35,969 nt of DNA from Kofleriaceae bacterium (GCA_018058095.1 JAGPCO010000037.1:20649-56617), one strand, 5' to 3'; positions 19,971 to 30,123 are shown, counted from the stretch's first letter. Translations and numbers: made by a program. Notes: generated by a model from the sequence alone, not told the origin.

Positions 19971-21667
19971 TAGTCGGAGATGGCGGCGTTGAAGCGGGCG
20001 TCGTCGCGGGTCGACGCGTACACCTCGTACGCCTTGAGGTCGAGCGTGGCCGGCAGGTCGCACTCGATCGCGAACTCGCCGGTGCCGTCGGTGACCCCGC
20101 GCCCGACCAGGATGGAGTCGACGCCGCCCCGGCTGGCCAGGAACACGTCGATGGGGCGATCGGCCAGTGGCCGACCGCCGACGTCGACCAGGCCGCTCAC
20201 CGTCAAGCGCTCGCCGCGGTAGCCGACGTCGTCCCACCGGGTCACGACCACCCGCGGCGTCAGCTTGCGCGGATCGGCCACCCGCGGTGGCAGGCCCGGA
20301 TCCGGGCCGATCGGCCCGGCGCTGTCGTCGACCGGTGGGGCGTCGGCCGGGTCGAAGTCACCCGAGGCCGGGGTCTCGCCGGGCTTCTTGCGCCACTCGG
20401 CCAGCTGCTGGTCGGACAGGCCACGCACGTCGCCCTGCAGCGCCGAGTAGTTGGTGCCGCCTTGCAGGTACGGCTCGGGCTTGGCGAACGGGTCGTCGGC
20501 GCGCGGCACGTGCCGGCTCTTGCCGTCGGCGTTCTCGATCTCCATGCGCAGGGCGGCGCCGCCGAGGTCGATACGCTGCCAGCCACGCTCGGGGAACCAC
20601 ACCTCGACGAAGGCGTGCGCCTCGTTGTAGACGAACCGGGTCGGGATGCCGACCGCGTTGGCGGTGACCATGAACGCGAACGAGCGGTGCCGGCACACCC
20701 CGGCCTGGGAGTCGCACAGGTCGCGATAGATGTCGCCCGACGGGGTCGGCGCCGGCTTGGCCTCGAAGCCGCGGAAGTAGTGCACCAGGCGGTTGAACAC
20801 CACGCCCAGCTCCTGGTCGGGGTCGAGCGCGAGCTGGTCGAGCGTGCGCTGGGCCGCCTGCCGCACCCCGTCGGGCAGCGCCGGCCGCACCTCGGGCGGC
20901 GCCAGCGCGCTGACCCGGCGCGGGGTCAGGCGGGGGCCGGTCGGCAGCGCCGGCGCGAAGTACCGCCCGTCGGCGTCGGCGAAGAACACCAGGTGGTACT
21001 TGCCGGCCACGGCCGGATCGTCGGACCGGACGTAGAAGTTATCGCCGCCATCGCGCGAGAACGTGAGGCGGACCCCGGCCGGATCGGTCCGGTACGACAG
21101 GATGCGCATGTCCGGCGCCACGCTCGGCAGCGCGACGTCGGACCCGGGCGACAGCTCGACCCACAGGTCGCCCCAGAAGCGGTCGCGATCGAGCCGGGTC
21201 TGGCCGCCGACCGGGACGTCGGTGGTGGCCCGGCTGCGCAGCACCATGGTGTAGTCGGGCGTGACGGTGTCGTAGGTGCCGTTGCGCTTGAACGGGACGA
21301 CGTCGGGGTCGAACACCGACACGTAGTGCAGGGTCGGATCGGCGCTGGTGTTGAGGTCGGGCCGATCCTCGGTCCGGCGGTCGGTCGCCGCCCCGGCCCG
21401 CCCGTACACGGGCTCCTTGGCGCCCTGGCTGTCCATCTTCGGCTCGGCCAGGACCTTGTCCCCGGCCGCGAAGCCGGCCGGGTTGAGGCCCTCACCCGAC
21501 TCCCCCACCTGCGGCGTGCGCACCCCGTCGCCCGGCCCGGGCAGGTCCTCGTGCAGGACCCGGCCGCCGGTCGGCGCCTGGGCCACCGCCACCGTGACGG
21601 CGGCGCCGCCGAGGACGACGAGCACACCGGCCGGGAGGGCGAGGCGACGCATGTGGGAACTCGACAT
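19970..21667 (-). CDS. exported transglutaminase-like protein
   Basis: A 565-residue protein. The N-terminal signal or anchor is LALPAGVLVVLGGAAVTVAVAQA. A poorly conserved domain covers about 40-260. The transglutaminase-like core has the papain-type triad Cys325 (QAGVCRHRS), His351 (NEAHAFVEVW) and Asp367 (QRIDLGG). The C-terminal part (about 455-565) looks like an Ig/transthyretin-type beta domain (RLTVSGLVDVGGRPLADRP, GTGEFAIECDLPATL). Bacterial members are usually proteases or cross-linkers of cell-surface material. The start could also be ATG 21652 (MRRLALP), which would shorten only the n-region. It is followed by a hairpin that begins at its stop codon. Confidence 0.88.
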   Translation of the reverse strand: MSSSHMRRLALPAGVLVVLGGAAVTVAVAQAPTGGRVLHEDLPGPGDGVRTPQVGESGEGLNPAGFAAGDKVLAEPKMDSQGAKEPVYGRAGAATDRRTEDRPDLNTSADPTLHYVSVFDPDVVPFKRNGTYDTVTPDYTMVLRSRATTDVPVGGQTRLDRDRFWGDLWVELSPGSDVALPSVAPDMRILSYRTDPAGVRLTFSRDGGDNFYVRSDDPAVAGKYHLVFFADADGRYFAPALPTGPRLTPRRVSALAPPEVRPALPDGVRQAAQRTLDQLALDPDQELGVVFNRLVHYFRGFEAKPAPTPSGDIYRDLCDSQAGVCRHRSFAFMVTANAVGIPTRFVYNEAHAFVEVWFPERGWQRIDLGGAALRMEIENADGKSRHVPRADDPFAKPEPYLQGGTNYSALQGDVRGLSDQQLAEWRKKPGETPASGDFDPADAPPVDDSAGPIGPDPGLPPRVADPRKLTPRVVVTRWDDVGYRGERLTVSGLVDVGGRPLADRPIDVFLASRGGVDSILVGRGVTDGTGEFAIECDLPATLDLKAYEVYASTRDDARFNAAISD

Positions 21668-21765
21668 CGCGACCCGGCAAGGGTTGCACGCCCGGGCCGG
21701 CCAGGCCAGGCCAGCGGCCGGTCGTGGGCGGCGCAAGTCGGGCTCGTCTGACCACCACCCCGCGC

Positions 21766-21771
21766 TATACT
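21766..21771 (+). promoter_or_regulatory. -10 box for the polytopic membrane protein
   Basis: TATACT lies 6 nt upstream of ATG 21778, spaced as at other candidate leaderless genes. No convincing -35 box was found. Confidence 0.4.
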
Positions 21772-21777
21772 GGGGCC

Positions 21778-22569
21778 ATGAAGCGTTTCGTCGGTGAGCG
21801 TCGCGCCCTGTCGGCCGCAGTGCTGGCGTTCTTTGCGTTCCTCTACCTGCTGGTCGCGTTCTCGGCCGGGCCCCCGCTCGGCCGCATGTTCGGGGCGATC
21901 GCCGCCGTGTACGGGGTCGCCTTCTTCGGCCTGGTCGCCGGGTACTTCTGGGCCCGCTGGTTCGCCCTCGGCGTGGCCATCTTCGGCGTGATCCAGGGCG
22001 GGGTCGCGGTCTGGCAGCTCGGCGTCGACGTCTTGCCGCTGTTCTTGCTCGGGACCCACGCGGCCGCCGCCGGCGCGCTGTGGGGCTCCTCGATCGGCGA
22101 GCTGTTCGACGGCCGCACTGGCTGGCGCGAGCGCTGGAGCATGGACGAGGCGGCGGCCAACCGGCTCGGCAACGCCGTGACCCGGGCCGGCGTCAGCCTG
22201 CCCTTCGTGCTCATCTACGCCCTGGCGCCCAAGGCCGGCGCCGCCGCCCTCGCCGCCGGCGCCCTGGCGGTGGCCGGGACCTGGGGCCTGGCCCGCCTGC
22301 GTGGCTGGTCGGTGCTGGCGCTGCTCGGGGCCAGCGTCACCGCCGGCGTCGGGGCGATCATCGCCGTGACCTCGACCGGCGCCGCTGGGCCGGCCGGGCA
22401 CGGCTGCCACGCCGTGGCCACGACCGGCCTGACCGACGCGACCGCGTTCGGCCCGCTCGGCGTGACCGCGCCGGTGTGGCTGCTGGCCGGCGCCGGCGCC
22501 ATCCTCACCGCCGCCGCGCTGGCGCCGCTGGCCCGGCCCATCGTCGCCCGCCTGCTGGGCCGGACCTGA
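21778..22569 (+). CDS. polytopic membrane protein of unknown function
   Basis: A 263-residue protein with about eight hydrophobic helices (for example LAFFAFLYLLVAF, VYGVAFFGLVAGYF, LGVAIFGVIQGGVAVW, LFLLGTHAAAAGALW, WLLAGAGAILTAAAL). A short cytoplasmic-looking loop between helices 4 and 5 is rich in charges (DGRTGWRERWSMDEAAANRL). The lumenal GHGCHAVATTG segment between late helices has one Cys and two His. No family was recognised. Its promoter region is shared with the divergent transglutaminase gene. ATG 21778 is the first Met before the first helix. Confidence 0.8.
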   Translation: MKRFVGERRALSAAVLAFFAFLYLLVAFSAGPPLGRMFGAIAAVYGVAFFGLVAGYFWARWFALGVAIFGVIQGGVAVWQLGVDVLPLFLLGTHAAAAGALWGSSIGELFDGRTGWRERWSMDEAAANRLGNAVTRAGVSLPFVLIYALAPKAGAAALAAGALAVAGTWGLARLRGWSVLALLGASVTAGVGAIIAVTSTGAAGPAGHGCHAVATTGLTDATAFGPLGVTAPVWLLAGAGAILTAAALAPLARPIVARLLGRT

Positions 22570-22620
22570 GCCCAGCACGGGATCCGCGGCCGATGTCGCG
22601 CACACCGCGCCGGCGGCGCG

Positions 22621-22650
22621 TTGACGGGGCCAAAGCCGGGGCGATACCGT
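22621..22650 (+). promoter_or_regulatory. promoter of the paired TPR lipoprotein genes
   Basis: TTGACG (22621-22626), 18 nt, TACCGT (22645-22650), then 8 nt to ATG 22659. Confidence 0.55.
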
Positions 22651-22658
22651 CCCCGGCG

Positions 22659-23261
22659 ATGACCTCCCATCCCTACCGCGCCGTGGCCGGCGCCACGCGC
22701 GGCCGCGTGGCCCGCGCCCTGGTCTGCGCCCTGGCCGCCGCCGTGCTGGGCGGCGGGCTCACCGGCTGCCAACCGCTGTACAGCGGCAAGCCGGACCGCA
22801 TGCGCAACCCGGAGAAGAAGAAGGCGCCGGTCGAGGCCGAGGCGCCGGCCGCGCCCATCCCGTGGGACGAGGAGTGCAAGGCCGAGTTCTTCGCCAAGTC
22901 GACCGCGGTGCCCAGGCCGGCCGAGGCCCGCCCGCTGGTCGAGACCGGCAACACCGCGCTCGGCGGCGCCGACCGTGCGCCCGACCTCAAGGCCCGCGCC
23001 AACCTCATCATCGACGCCATCGGCCGCTACAAGGGCGCCCTGGCCAAGGACCCCTACAACGCCGAGGCCACCTACGGGCTCGCGGTGGCCTACACCAAGG
23101 CGCTCAAGAAGGGCTGCGCCCTGGCGCTGCTCAAGCGCCTGGCCGCCCTCGAGTCCAACCCGCGCTTCGCCGATGACGCCCGCCGCATGATCGACGCGGC
23201 GATGGCCGACACCTCGTTCAAGGCGTTCCGCAAGGACGCCGAAGGCGCGCTGGGGCGCTGA
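22659..23261 (+). CDS. TPR-containing lipoprotein (first of a paralogous pair)
   Basis: A 200-residue lipoprotein. The signal peptide ends in the lipobox LTGC (Cys37), followed by a Lys/Glu/Ala linker. The C-terminal half has a TPR-like hairpin (AIGRYKGALAKDPYNAEATYGLAVAYTKAL in pieces: RYKGALAKDPYNAEATY, GLAVAYTKALKKGC). It ends with LAALESNPRFADDARRMID. It shares the DPYN-ATY-LA-AY core and its spacing to a later Cys with the next gene, so the two are tandem paralogs. They are separated by 1 nt, which predicts coupled translation. Function is unknown; proteins of this shape often belong to cell-envelope complexes. Confidence 0.8.
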   Translation: MTSHPYRAVAGATRGRVARALVCALAAAVLGGGLTGCQPLYSGKPDRMRNPEKKKAPVEAEAPAAPIPWDEECKAEFFAKSTAVPRPAEARPLVETGNTALGGADRAPDLKARANLIIDAIGRYKGALAKDPYNAEATYGLAVAYTKALKKGCALALLKRLAALESNPRFADDARRMIDAAMADTSFKAFRKDAEGALGR

Positions 23262-23262
23262 C

Positions 23263-23895
23263 ATGGGCAAGGCGAGCCACCTCACCGCGGCCCTGTGGGT
23301 GCTGCTGCTCGGCTGCGGCGGCGGCGGCGAGCTGACCGCACCCCCGCCCCCGCTTCGGCCCAAGGCGATCCCGGTCGCGGCCGAGAAGGTCGCCGCCGCC
23401 AAGGACGACTGCGAGCCGACCGACGCCAACGACGAGGACCCGGCCAAGAGCTTCCAGCAGCGGTCGATCCCCGAGGCCGAGAAGCTGGCGCGCGAGGGTC
23501 AGGTCAAGCTGGCCTCGGCCGAGAGCAAGGAAGTCGACGCCGAGTACCGGGAGCAGCTCATCACCGAGGCGGTCGGCAAGTTCACCACCGCGCTCCTGGC
23601 CGACCCCTACAACATCAACGCCACCTACAACCTGGCCGCGGCGTACGCCCGCATCGGCCGGGTCCAGTGCTCCATCAACCTGCTGCGGCGCATGCTGCAG
23701 ATGCGCGAGCACCCGAGCCGGCAGGACTTCGTCGAGGACAAGCTCGACCGCCTGCTCGGCCGCAACAAGCAGAGCCTCGACCCCGACTTCAACGACATGC
23801 GCGACGACGTCCGCTTCCGCACGCTCATCGAGCGCATGTGCGAGCGGGACCGCGACCCGAACTGCGTGTTCGGCGGCGCCGCCCCGACGCGCTGA
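23263..23895 (+). CDS. TPR-containing lipoprotein (second of a paralogous pair)
   Basis: A 210-residue lipoprotein. The short signal LTAALWVLLLGC gives Cys18, followed by Gly/Pro-rich residues. A TPR-like region includes FTTALLADPYNINATYNLAA and AYARIGRVQCSINLLRRM, homologous to the previous gene. The C-terminus adds DPDFNDMRDDVRFRTLIERM and CERDRDPNCVFGGA. This last stretch is present again twice downstream as decayed tandem copies outside the gene. ATG 23263 lies 1 nt after the previous TGA. Function is unknown. Confidence 0.8.
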   Translation: MGKASHLTAALWVLLLGCGGGGELTAPPPPLRPKAIPVAAEKVAAAKDDCEPTDANDEDPAKSFQQRSIPEAEKLAREGQVKLASAESKEVDAEYREQLITEAVGKFTTALLADPYNINATYNLAAAYARIGRVQCSINLLRRMLQMREHPSRQDFVEDKLDRLLGRNKQSLDPDFNDMRDDVRFRTLIERMCERDRDPNCVFGGAAPTR

Positions 23896-24075
23896 GGCGG
23901 GGCTGGGGCGGGCCCGCACGCTCATCGAGCGCATGCGCAAGCGGGACCGCGACCCGAACTGCGTGTTTGGCGGCGCCGTCCCAGCGCGCTGAGGCGCGGC
24001 GGCGGGCGCGTGCGCTCCCTCGAGCGCATGTGCGACCGCGACCCGAACTGCGTGTTTGGCGGCGCCGTCCCAGCG
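23818..24075. repeat. tandem decayed copies of the lipoprotein gene 3' end
   Basis: Copy 1 (23818-23899) is the end of the lipoprotein gene. Copy 2 (23915-23996) repeats it at a period of 97 nt with a few substitutions, including the GCGCTGAGGCG around the stop. Copy 3 (24007-24075) has a 9-nt deletion and changes in the LIERM part. The peptide RDPNCVFGGA is conserved in all three, although copies 2 and 3 lack a start and a gene. Confidence 0.85.
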
Positions 24076-24254
24076 AGTTCGGCGGCGCCGCGCCGGCGCG
24101 CCGGGGCGCGGTGGCAGCGCGCGGGTCGCGCTCGCCGATGGGCCGGCCTCGTCGTCGGGGTCGATCGGCGGCGCAGGTGTCACGCCACGGCCCGAAACGA
24201 CCGCGGGCCACCAGGTCGCCCTGGCAGCCCGCGCTCACGGTCATGCCCCAGCGG
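23896..24254. other. 359-bp gap holding the 3'-end duplications
   Basis: It contains two degenerate copies of the upstream lipoprotein gene end, then about 180 bp of GC-rich sequence between convergent genes in which I see no convincing gene or clear terminator. Confidence 0.6.
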
Positions 24255-27200
24255 CTACTGGCAGGTGCCGGCGGTGCAGGTGGTGCCGGCCACACAGGTC
24301 AGAGCCCCGGCCGTGGCCAGCGGGCCGTCGCAGCGGCCGCCGCTGGCGATGGTGCCGGTCAGGTCGACGCTGTACGCCCCGGTCGCGGTCGACCAGCCAT
24401 CGACGGTCAGGTAGTACCGCCCGGCGGCCAGCGGCGTGCTGATGGTCATGATGTCGGAGTCGTTGCAGGCCACCGCCGGCACGCCGCAGGTCGAGTTGAA
24501 CAGCGCGTGGACGCTGTCCCAGCTGCCGCTCGGCTTGTCGAGCTCGATTCGCAGCGTGGCCATCGCCGGCAGATCGAGCTGATAGGTCCGGTCGGGCGCG
24601 GTGTTGCCCGAGAACGCACACGACGGGTGGACGTCGTCGACCTGGCCCACGGTCGTGCCTGCCGTCGCCGCGGCGACGATCGGGACGATGGGCTCGGACG
24701 AGACGCAGCTCTCGCTGTTCTGCGACGCCGCCACGCACTGCAGGTCGCTCGGCCAGTCGATGCGGCCGTCGCCGTCGTCGTCGAGGTTGTTCGAGCACAC
24801 CGGGCAGCCCGCGCCGCTCGGGCAGGTGTCGACCTCGGTGTCGTCGCTGCGGTTGTCGCAGCCCGGGTCCTCCGGGTAGCCGACCTCGCCGTCACCGTCC
24901 TGGTCGAGGTTGTCGGCGCACGCCGCCAGCTGACAGGTCCGGGCGCCGGCCGTGCCCTTACACGCGTAGTTGTCCTCGCACGCCAGCACGCCGGCGGTGA
25001 CCAGCGGGTGCTCGCACAAGCCGCCCGCGGCGATCTTGCCGGTGACGTCGAGGCTGAACGCGCCCGGCGTGGTCGACGCGCTCCAGGTGTCGACGTCGAT
25101 GTAGTACCGACCAGCCGCCACGTTGGTCTGGGTCAGGAGCGGGGCGTCGCTGCACGCCACCGGGGCGCCGCCACAGCTGGCGCCGTAGATGGCGTGGACG
25201 GTGTCGAAGCTGCCGCTCGGGAAGTCGACCTCGACCCGGAGCTCCTTGAGGGCCGGCACGTCGAGCTGGTACATGCGGTCGGGTCCGCTGCCGCTGCTCG
25301 ACGCGCAGGTCGGGTCGACGTCGTCGGTAGCGCCGACCAGCGTGCCGGTGGTGGCCGGACCGGTGATGGCGGTGACGCCCTCGGTCGCGCTGCAGCTCTC
25401 GGTCTGGCCCGAGGCCGCGCCGCACGAGACGTCGGCCGGGTAGTCGGTCTGACCGTCCATGTCGTTGTCCATGCCATCGGAGCAGACCGGGCAGCCCACG
25501 CCCGGGCAGGTGTCGGCCTCGGTCATGTCCTCGGGCGAGTCGCAGCCCGGATCGGTCGGATAGCCGACGTCACCGTCGCCGTCGTCGTCGACGCCGTTGT
25601 TGCACTGGGCCGTGCCGGTGCACACCCCGGTCACGCAGGCGTAGCCGGCGGCGCAGTCGATGGCGCCGGACGCGGCCAGGGCGCCGTCGCAGCGCCCACC
25701 CGCGGCGATGACGCCGCTGGTGGTGATGGTGTAGGTGGTCGCACCGGGAGGCGCCCCGTAGTCGGTGAACACCACCGCGTACGTGCCGGCGGTGACGTTG
25801 GTGAGGTTGATGGTGCCGGCCGAGAAGCCGTCGTCCTCGCACGCCAGTGCGGTGCCGGTGCAGCTCGACGGCAGTAGCGCGAGCGCGGTGTCGACGCCCA
25901 TGGCGTCGCTGGCGAGCACGAGCGAGGCCATGGTCGGGACGGTGAGGAAGTGGACCTTGTCGAGCGCGTCCGAGCCATCGCAGGAAAGGTCAAAGTCGTC
26001 GGTCGCCCCGACCAGGGTGCCGGCGGTGACCGAGCCGACGATCACGCCGATGGCGTCGTCCTCGATGCCGCATGCCTCGACCGGCTGCGAGGCCGACGAG
26101 CAGTCGGGGTCGGCCGGGTAGTCGATCATGCCGTCCATGTCGTTGTCACGGCCGTCGCCGCAGGCCGGGCAGTCGGCGCCGGCCGGGCAGTTGTCCATCT
26201 CGTCGTCGTCGGTCGGCGAGCCGCAGCCCGGATCGTTGGGATAGTCGATCTTGCCGTCGGCGTCGTCGTCGGCGCCGTCGCCGCACACCGGGTCGCGGCA
26301 GATCATCGCGCCGCCGCCGACCGGGGGCCGGCACGCCAGGCCCGGGCCACACTCGGTGCTGTCCATACAGGCGCTGCCGTCGCCGCCGAGCAGCTCGACG
26401 TTGAGCTGGAACTGGCCACCGACCATGCCGTTCTTGGCGTCGACGATGATGTAGTACACGCCCGGCTCGAGCAGGCGCTCGATGGTCGAGCCCATGCTGG
26501 TGCCGTCGTCGTCGTTGCAGGCCAGCTCGGTCGCGCTCATCATGCAGTCGCTGCGCAGGTACAGCACGGTGTCGATGGCGCTGCCGCCACCGGTGGTGGT
26601 GGCGCGCAGGAACTTGGGGGCGGCCAGGGCGAACTCGTAGGCGACCTCATCGCCGACGCCGCCGCAGGTGGCCGAGGCCAGGTCGGACATGCCGCCCATC
26701 GTCAGCATGCCGGTGACCTGGGTCCCGACCAGCGGGTTGACCATCACGCCGGCGCCGCAGGCGTTGGGGTTGGTCATGAACTCGCTGCCCTCGGCCGCCG
26801 AGGCGCAGCCGCTGTCGGCCGGGAAGTCGGTCAGGCCGTCGGCGTCGTCGTCCATGCCGTTGCTGCACGACGGGCAACCCGGGCCCGACGGGCAGTCGTC
26901 GGCCTCGTCGGTGTCCTGCGGCAGCGCGCAGCCCGGCTCCTCCGGGTAGTCGGCCTTGCCGTCGCCGTCGTTGTCGCGGCCATCCTGGCACTGCGCGATC
27001 TCGTCGTTGCTCTCGTCGGCGTCGTCGGCGCTGGCGCAGCCCGGGTCGGCCGGGAAGTCGGCCAGCCGGTCGCCGTCGTCGTCGAGGCCGTTGCGGCACA
27101 CGTCGCTCGGGCCGTCGTCGGCCTCGGCGTTGCCGTTGCGACAGCCCGGGTCGGCGTCGTCGACCAGGGTGTCATTGTCGTTGTCGCGGCCGTCGGTGCA

Positions 27201-27308
27201 GTCATCGACGCCGCCGCCGCCACCCGTATCGTCGCCGCCACAGGCGGTGAGGGTGACCGCGGACAGCGCCAGGCCGACGAGGAGCAGGTAACTACGGAGG
27301 CTGGACAT
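24255..27308 (-). CDS. large lipoprotein with ten Cys-flanked DxDxDG repeats and PPC-like domains
   Basis: A 1017-residue lipoprotein with lipobox LTAC (Cys23). It has ten repeats of the form C-x-[DN]-G-x-D-[ND]-D-x-D-x-x-x-D-[YFW]-P-x-[DE]-P-G-C (e.g. CQDGRDNDGDGKADYP). Each looks like a Ca2+-binding loop closed by a disulfide. Between them are about four jelly-roll segments of the bacterial pre-peptidase C-terminal (PPC) type (LDVPALKELRVEV, AAGRYYIDVD; LDLPAMATLRIEL, AAGRYYLTVDG). There is no catalytic domain. It is probably a long, Ca2+-stiffened cell-surface protein used for adhesion or structure (inference). ATG 27308 is set by the signal peptide and lies 8 nt after a -10 box. Confidence 0.9.
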   Translation of the reverse strand: MSSLRSYLLLVGLALSAVTLTACGGDDTGGGGGVDDCTDGRDNDNDTLVDDADPGCRNGNAEADDGPSDVCRNGLDDDGDRLADFPADPGCASADDADESNDEIAQCQDGRDNDGDGKADYPEEPGCALPQDTDEADDCPSGPGCPSCSNGMDDDADGLTDFPADSGCASAAEGSEFMTNPNACGAGVMVNPLVGTQVTGMLTMGGMSDLASATCGGVGDEVAYEFALAAPKFLRATTTGGGSAIDTVLYLRSDCMMSATELACNDDDGTSMGSTIERLLEPGVYYIIVDAKNGMVGGQFQLNVELLGGDGSACMDSTECGPGLACRPPVGGGAMICRDPVCGDGADDDADGKIDYPNDPGCGSPTDDDEMDNCPAGADCPACGDGRDNDMDGMIDYPADPDCSSASQPVEACGIEDDAIGVIVGSVTAGTLVGATDDFDLSCDGSDALDKVHFLTVPTMASLVLASDAMGVDTALALLPSSCTGTALACEDDGFSAGTINLTNVTAGTYAVVFTDYGAPPGATTYTITTSGVIAAGGRCDGALAASGAIDCAAGYACVTGVCTGTAQCNNGVDDDGDGDVGYPTDPGCDSPEDMTEADTCPGVGCPVCSDGMDNDMDGQTDYPADVSCGAASGQTESCSATEGVTAITGPATTGTLVGATDDVDPTCASSSGSGPDRMYQLDVPALKELRVEVDFPSGSFDTVHAIYGASCGGAPVACSDAPLLTQTNVAAGRYYIDVDTWSASTTPGAFSLDVTGKIAAGGLCEHPLVTAGVLACEDNYACKGTAGARTCQLAACADNLDQDGDGEVGYPEDPGCDNRSDDTEVDTCPSGAGCPVCSNNLDDDGDGRIDWPSDLQCVAASQNSESCVSSEPIVPIVAAATAGTTVGQVDDVHPSCAFSGNTAPDRTYQLDLPAMATLRIELDKPSGSWDSVHALFNSTCGVPAVACNDSDIMTISTPLAAGRYYLTVDGWSTATGAYSVDLTGTIASGGRCDGPLATAGALTCVAGTTCTAGTCQ

Positions 27309-27316
27309 CGAGGAGG

Positions 27317-27346
27317 TTCGTAGCCAATGGACACACCCGGGGTCAA
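27317..27346 (-). promoter_or_regulatory. promoter of the Cys/Asp-rich lipoprotein gene
   Basis: TTGACC (27346-27341), 18 nt, TACGAA (27322-27317), then 8 nt to ATG 27308. Confidence 0.55.
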
Positions 27347-27751
27347 GCCTGAAAGGTCGTTGCGATCCCGTAGGGTTCCACACCTGTGAGCGAAGTTACC
27401 GACCGGTCTGCACGTGCAACCCGAAGGCATCGGTGGCCACCGACGTGGCCAGATCCGGTGGGCACGCTGGACCGTGCGCGAGGCCACGCCGGTTCGTGGC
27501 GCCTCGCCCCGAACCGGGGTTACCCAGCGTCGACCACGAGTAGCGCCTGGGCCGGCTGGCGGCCTGGACGACGTTCGGCCACAGCGGCTAGCGGGACACC
27601 CGGTCAGACCAGGATGCCACCCCTCGTCGGCTCCGCTCGGATCAGGGGCTGTCCCCGAGCAGGGCCAGCCCTATCCACCATACGTCGTCCGTCCTCGCTT
27701 CGCTGTCTCGACGGGGGCCGCCTTCGGCGACCCTTCCGCTCTCGATCCGGA
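27347..27751. other. 405-bp gap with one GTAACCCCGGT core and small hairpins
   Basis: No credible gene was found; the overlapping ORFs are low-complexity shadows. It holds ACCGGGGTTAC at 27513-27523 (minus-strand GTAACCCCGGT) and a 7-bp hairpin ggccgcc/ggcgacc (with a G-T pair) near 27716-27732. The hairpin lies shortly after the methyltransferase stop and may end its transcript. Confidence 0.5.
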
Positions 27752-28993
<1,242 letters not shown>

Positions 28994-29298
28994 CCTACCG
29001 GGGTTACGGTGCGGCGCCTGCGCCGGATAGGGAGGTGGGGTGGCGGAGGCCGAGCGACGCTCGGGGAAGGACGGGTCACGCCAAGGCGCGCCGACCGGTC
29101 GCTGCGATGACGACGACGTGGCACGATCCGGAACCCCACGCTCCGGAACCCCGCGATCTCGGGTCGGCGCGCCGCGACCTGGCGGCGGCATGCCGCGAGC
29201 GTCGCGCCCGGCGGGTGGCCCGCCGCGATCAGGAGTCGAGGGCCGGCCAGGTGCCGGCCGCCCCGGGCGAGGGCCACGCCGCATGCCCGGCGGACGGC
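28994..29298. other. 305-bp gap with one GTAACCCCGGT core
   Basis: It contains ACCGGGGTTAC at 28997-29007 followed by a GCGGCGCCTG segment resembling the 21-bp repeat unit. A plus-strand ORF from GTG 29040 has GGAGG upstream but encodes Arg/Gly/Pro low-complexity sequence and is not called. Confidence 0.5.
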
Positions 29299-30123
29299 TC
29301 ACTTGACCAGTGTCAGCTCGGACACCGTGTACTGGTGGAAGTAGCTGTTTCGGAACTGGACCGGGCCGACGCCGTCGGCGAGCCAGATCCAGTTGACCCA
29401 GCCGGCCGGCATCTCGGCCGGGCGCTCGACGCCAGGCAGGATGACGCGGCCGGTGATCTCGATGGCCACGCCCAGGGCGGACCACGACTCGCCGCTGCCC
29501 ATCTTGGTGATGGTCTCCTTCTTCTGGATGACGAAGCGGCGCTCCATCTCCAGCTTGCCGTCGCCGAGCTCGGCCTGGATGCCCTCGCTCGGCACCCGCT
29601 TCCACGTAGCGGCGATGTCCTCGCGCCACTCGGGACCGACCAGCCCGCCCTTGCTGACCTGCCAGGTGGTGCCCTTGCGCTGCCACGAGGTGAGCTCGAT
29701 GCCGAAGTAGCCACCGGGCTCGGCCGCGAAGAGGATGGAGTCGGGCGTGATGTCGAACTTGCCGCTACCGCAGGTGATCGTTGGGTGCAGGATGCGACCG
29801 TCGACGTCCTCGTCGAGGGTGACCACCGTGGTGCCTCCCGCGCCGGGCGCGATCGCGGCCACCGTCAGCTTGACCTTCTGGGGCTGGGGCGGGATGAACC
29901 GCAACATCGCCTCGGGCGGCTGGGCCGGGGCGGCGGTCGGCACGAACGTCCAGCTGTTGCCAACGACCAGCGGGAAGCCCTTGAGGTCACATGCCGGCTT
30001 GGGCGGCTTGGCCTTGCCGCTGCGCTGGGCCAGGGCCGGGGCTACCCCGGTGGCGAGGTCGGTCACCACGGCGGCGGAGGCCAGGCCCAGGGTCGCGAGC
30101 GCGAGCGCGATGCGGACGGTCAT
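29299..30123 (-). CDS. secreted protein of unknown function
   Basis: A 274-residue protein with a signal peptide (MTVRIALALATLGLASAAVV, cleavage near ALAQ, about residue 33). The mature part begins KAKPPKPACDLKGFPLVVGNSWTF in pieces (PPKPACDL, FPLVVGNSWTF). That resembles secreted proteins with a G-x-x-W-x-[FY] beta domain measuring or binding a ligand. A single Cys pair (in PACDL and ITCGSG) may form a disulfide. No known family is assigned. ATG 30123 begins the signal peptide and lies 6 nt after TATCAA; an upstream in-frame ATG at 30159 would add an unlikely leader. Confidence 0.8.
   Translation of the reverse strand: MTVRIALALATLGLASAAVVTDLATGVAPALAQRSGKAKPPKPACDLKGFPLVVGNSWTFVPTAAPAQPPEAMLRFIPPQPQKVKLTVAAIAPGAGGTTVVTLDEDVDGRILHPTITCGSGKFDITPDSILFAAEPGGYFGIELTSWQRKGTTWQVSKGGLVGPEWREDIAATWKRVPSEGIQAELGDGKLEMERRFVIQKKETITKMGSGESWSALGVAIEITGRVILPGVERPAEMPAGWVNWIWLADGVGPVQFRNSYFHQYTVSELTLVK

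Noticed and set aside
24255-24450. tRNA or riboswitch candidates in the gaps, including 23896-24254.
   Set aside because: No cloverleaf with the conserved GTTC-loop and acceptor pairing and no recognisable riboswitch core was seen by eye. A covariance search would be needed for a firm negative.
29040-29306. Plus-strand 88-codon ORF starting at GTG with GGAGG upstream.
   Set aside because: Almost only Gly/Pro/Arg low-complexity sequence, no family, and it runs into the end of a convergent gene. The ribosome-binding site alone is not enough.
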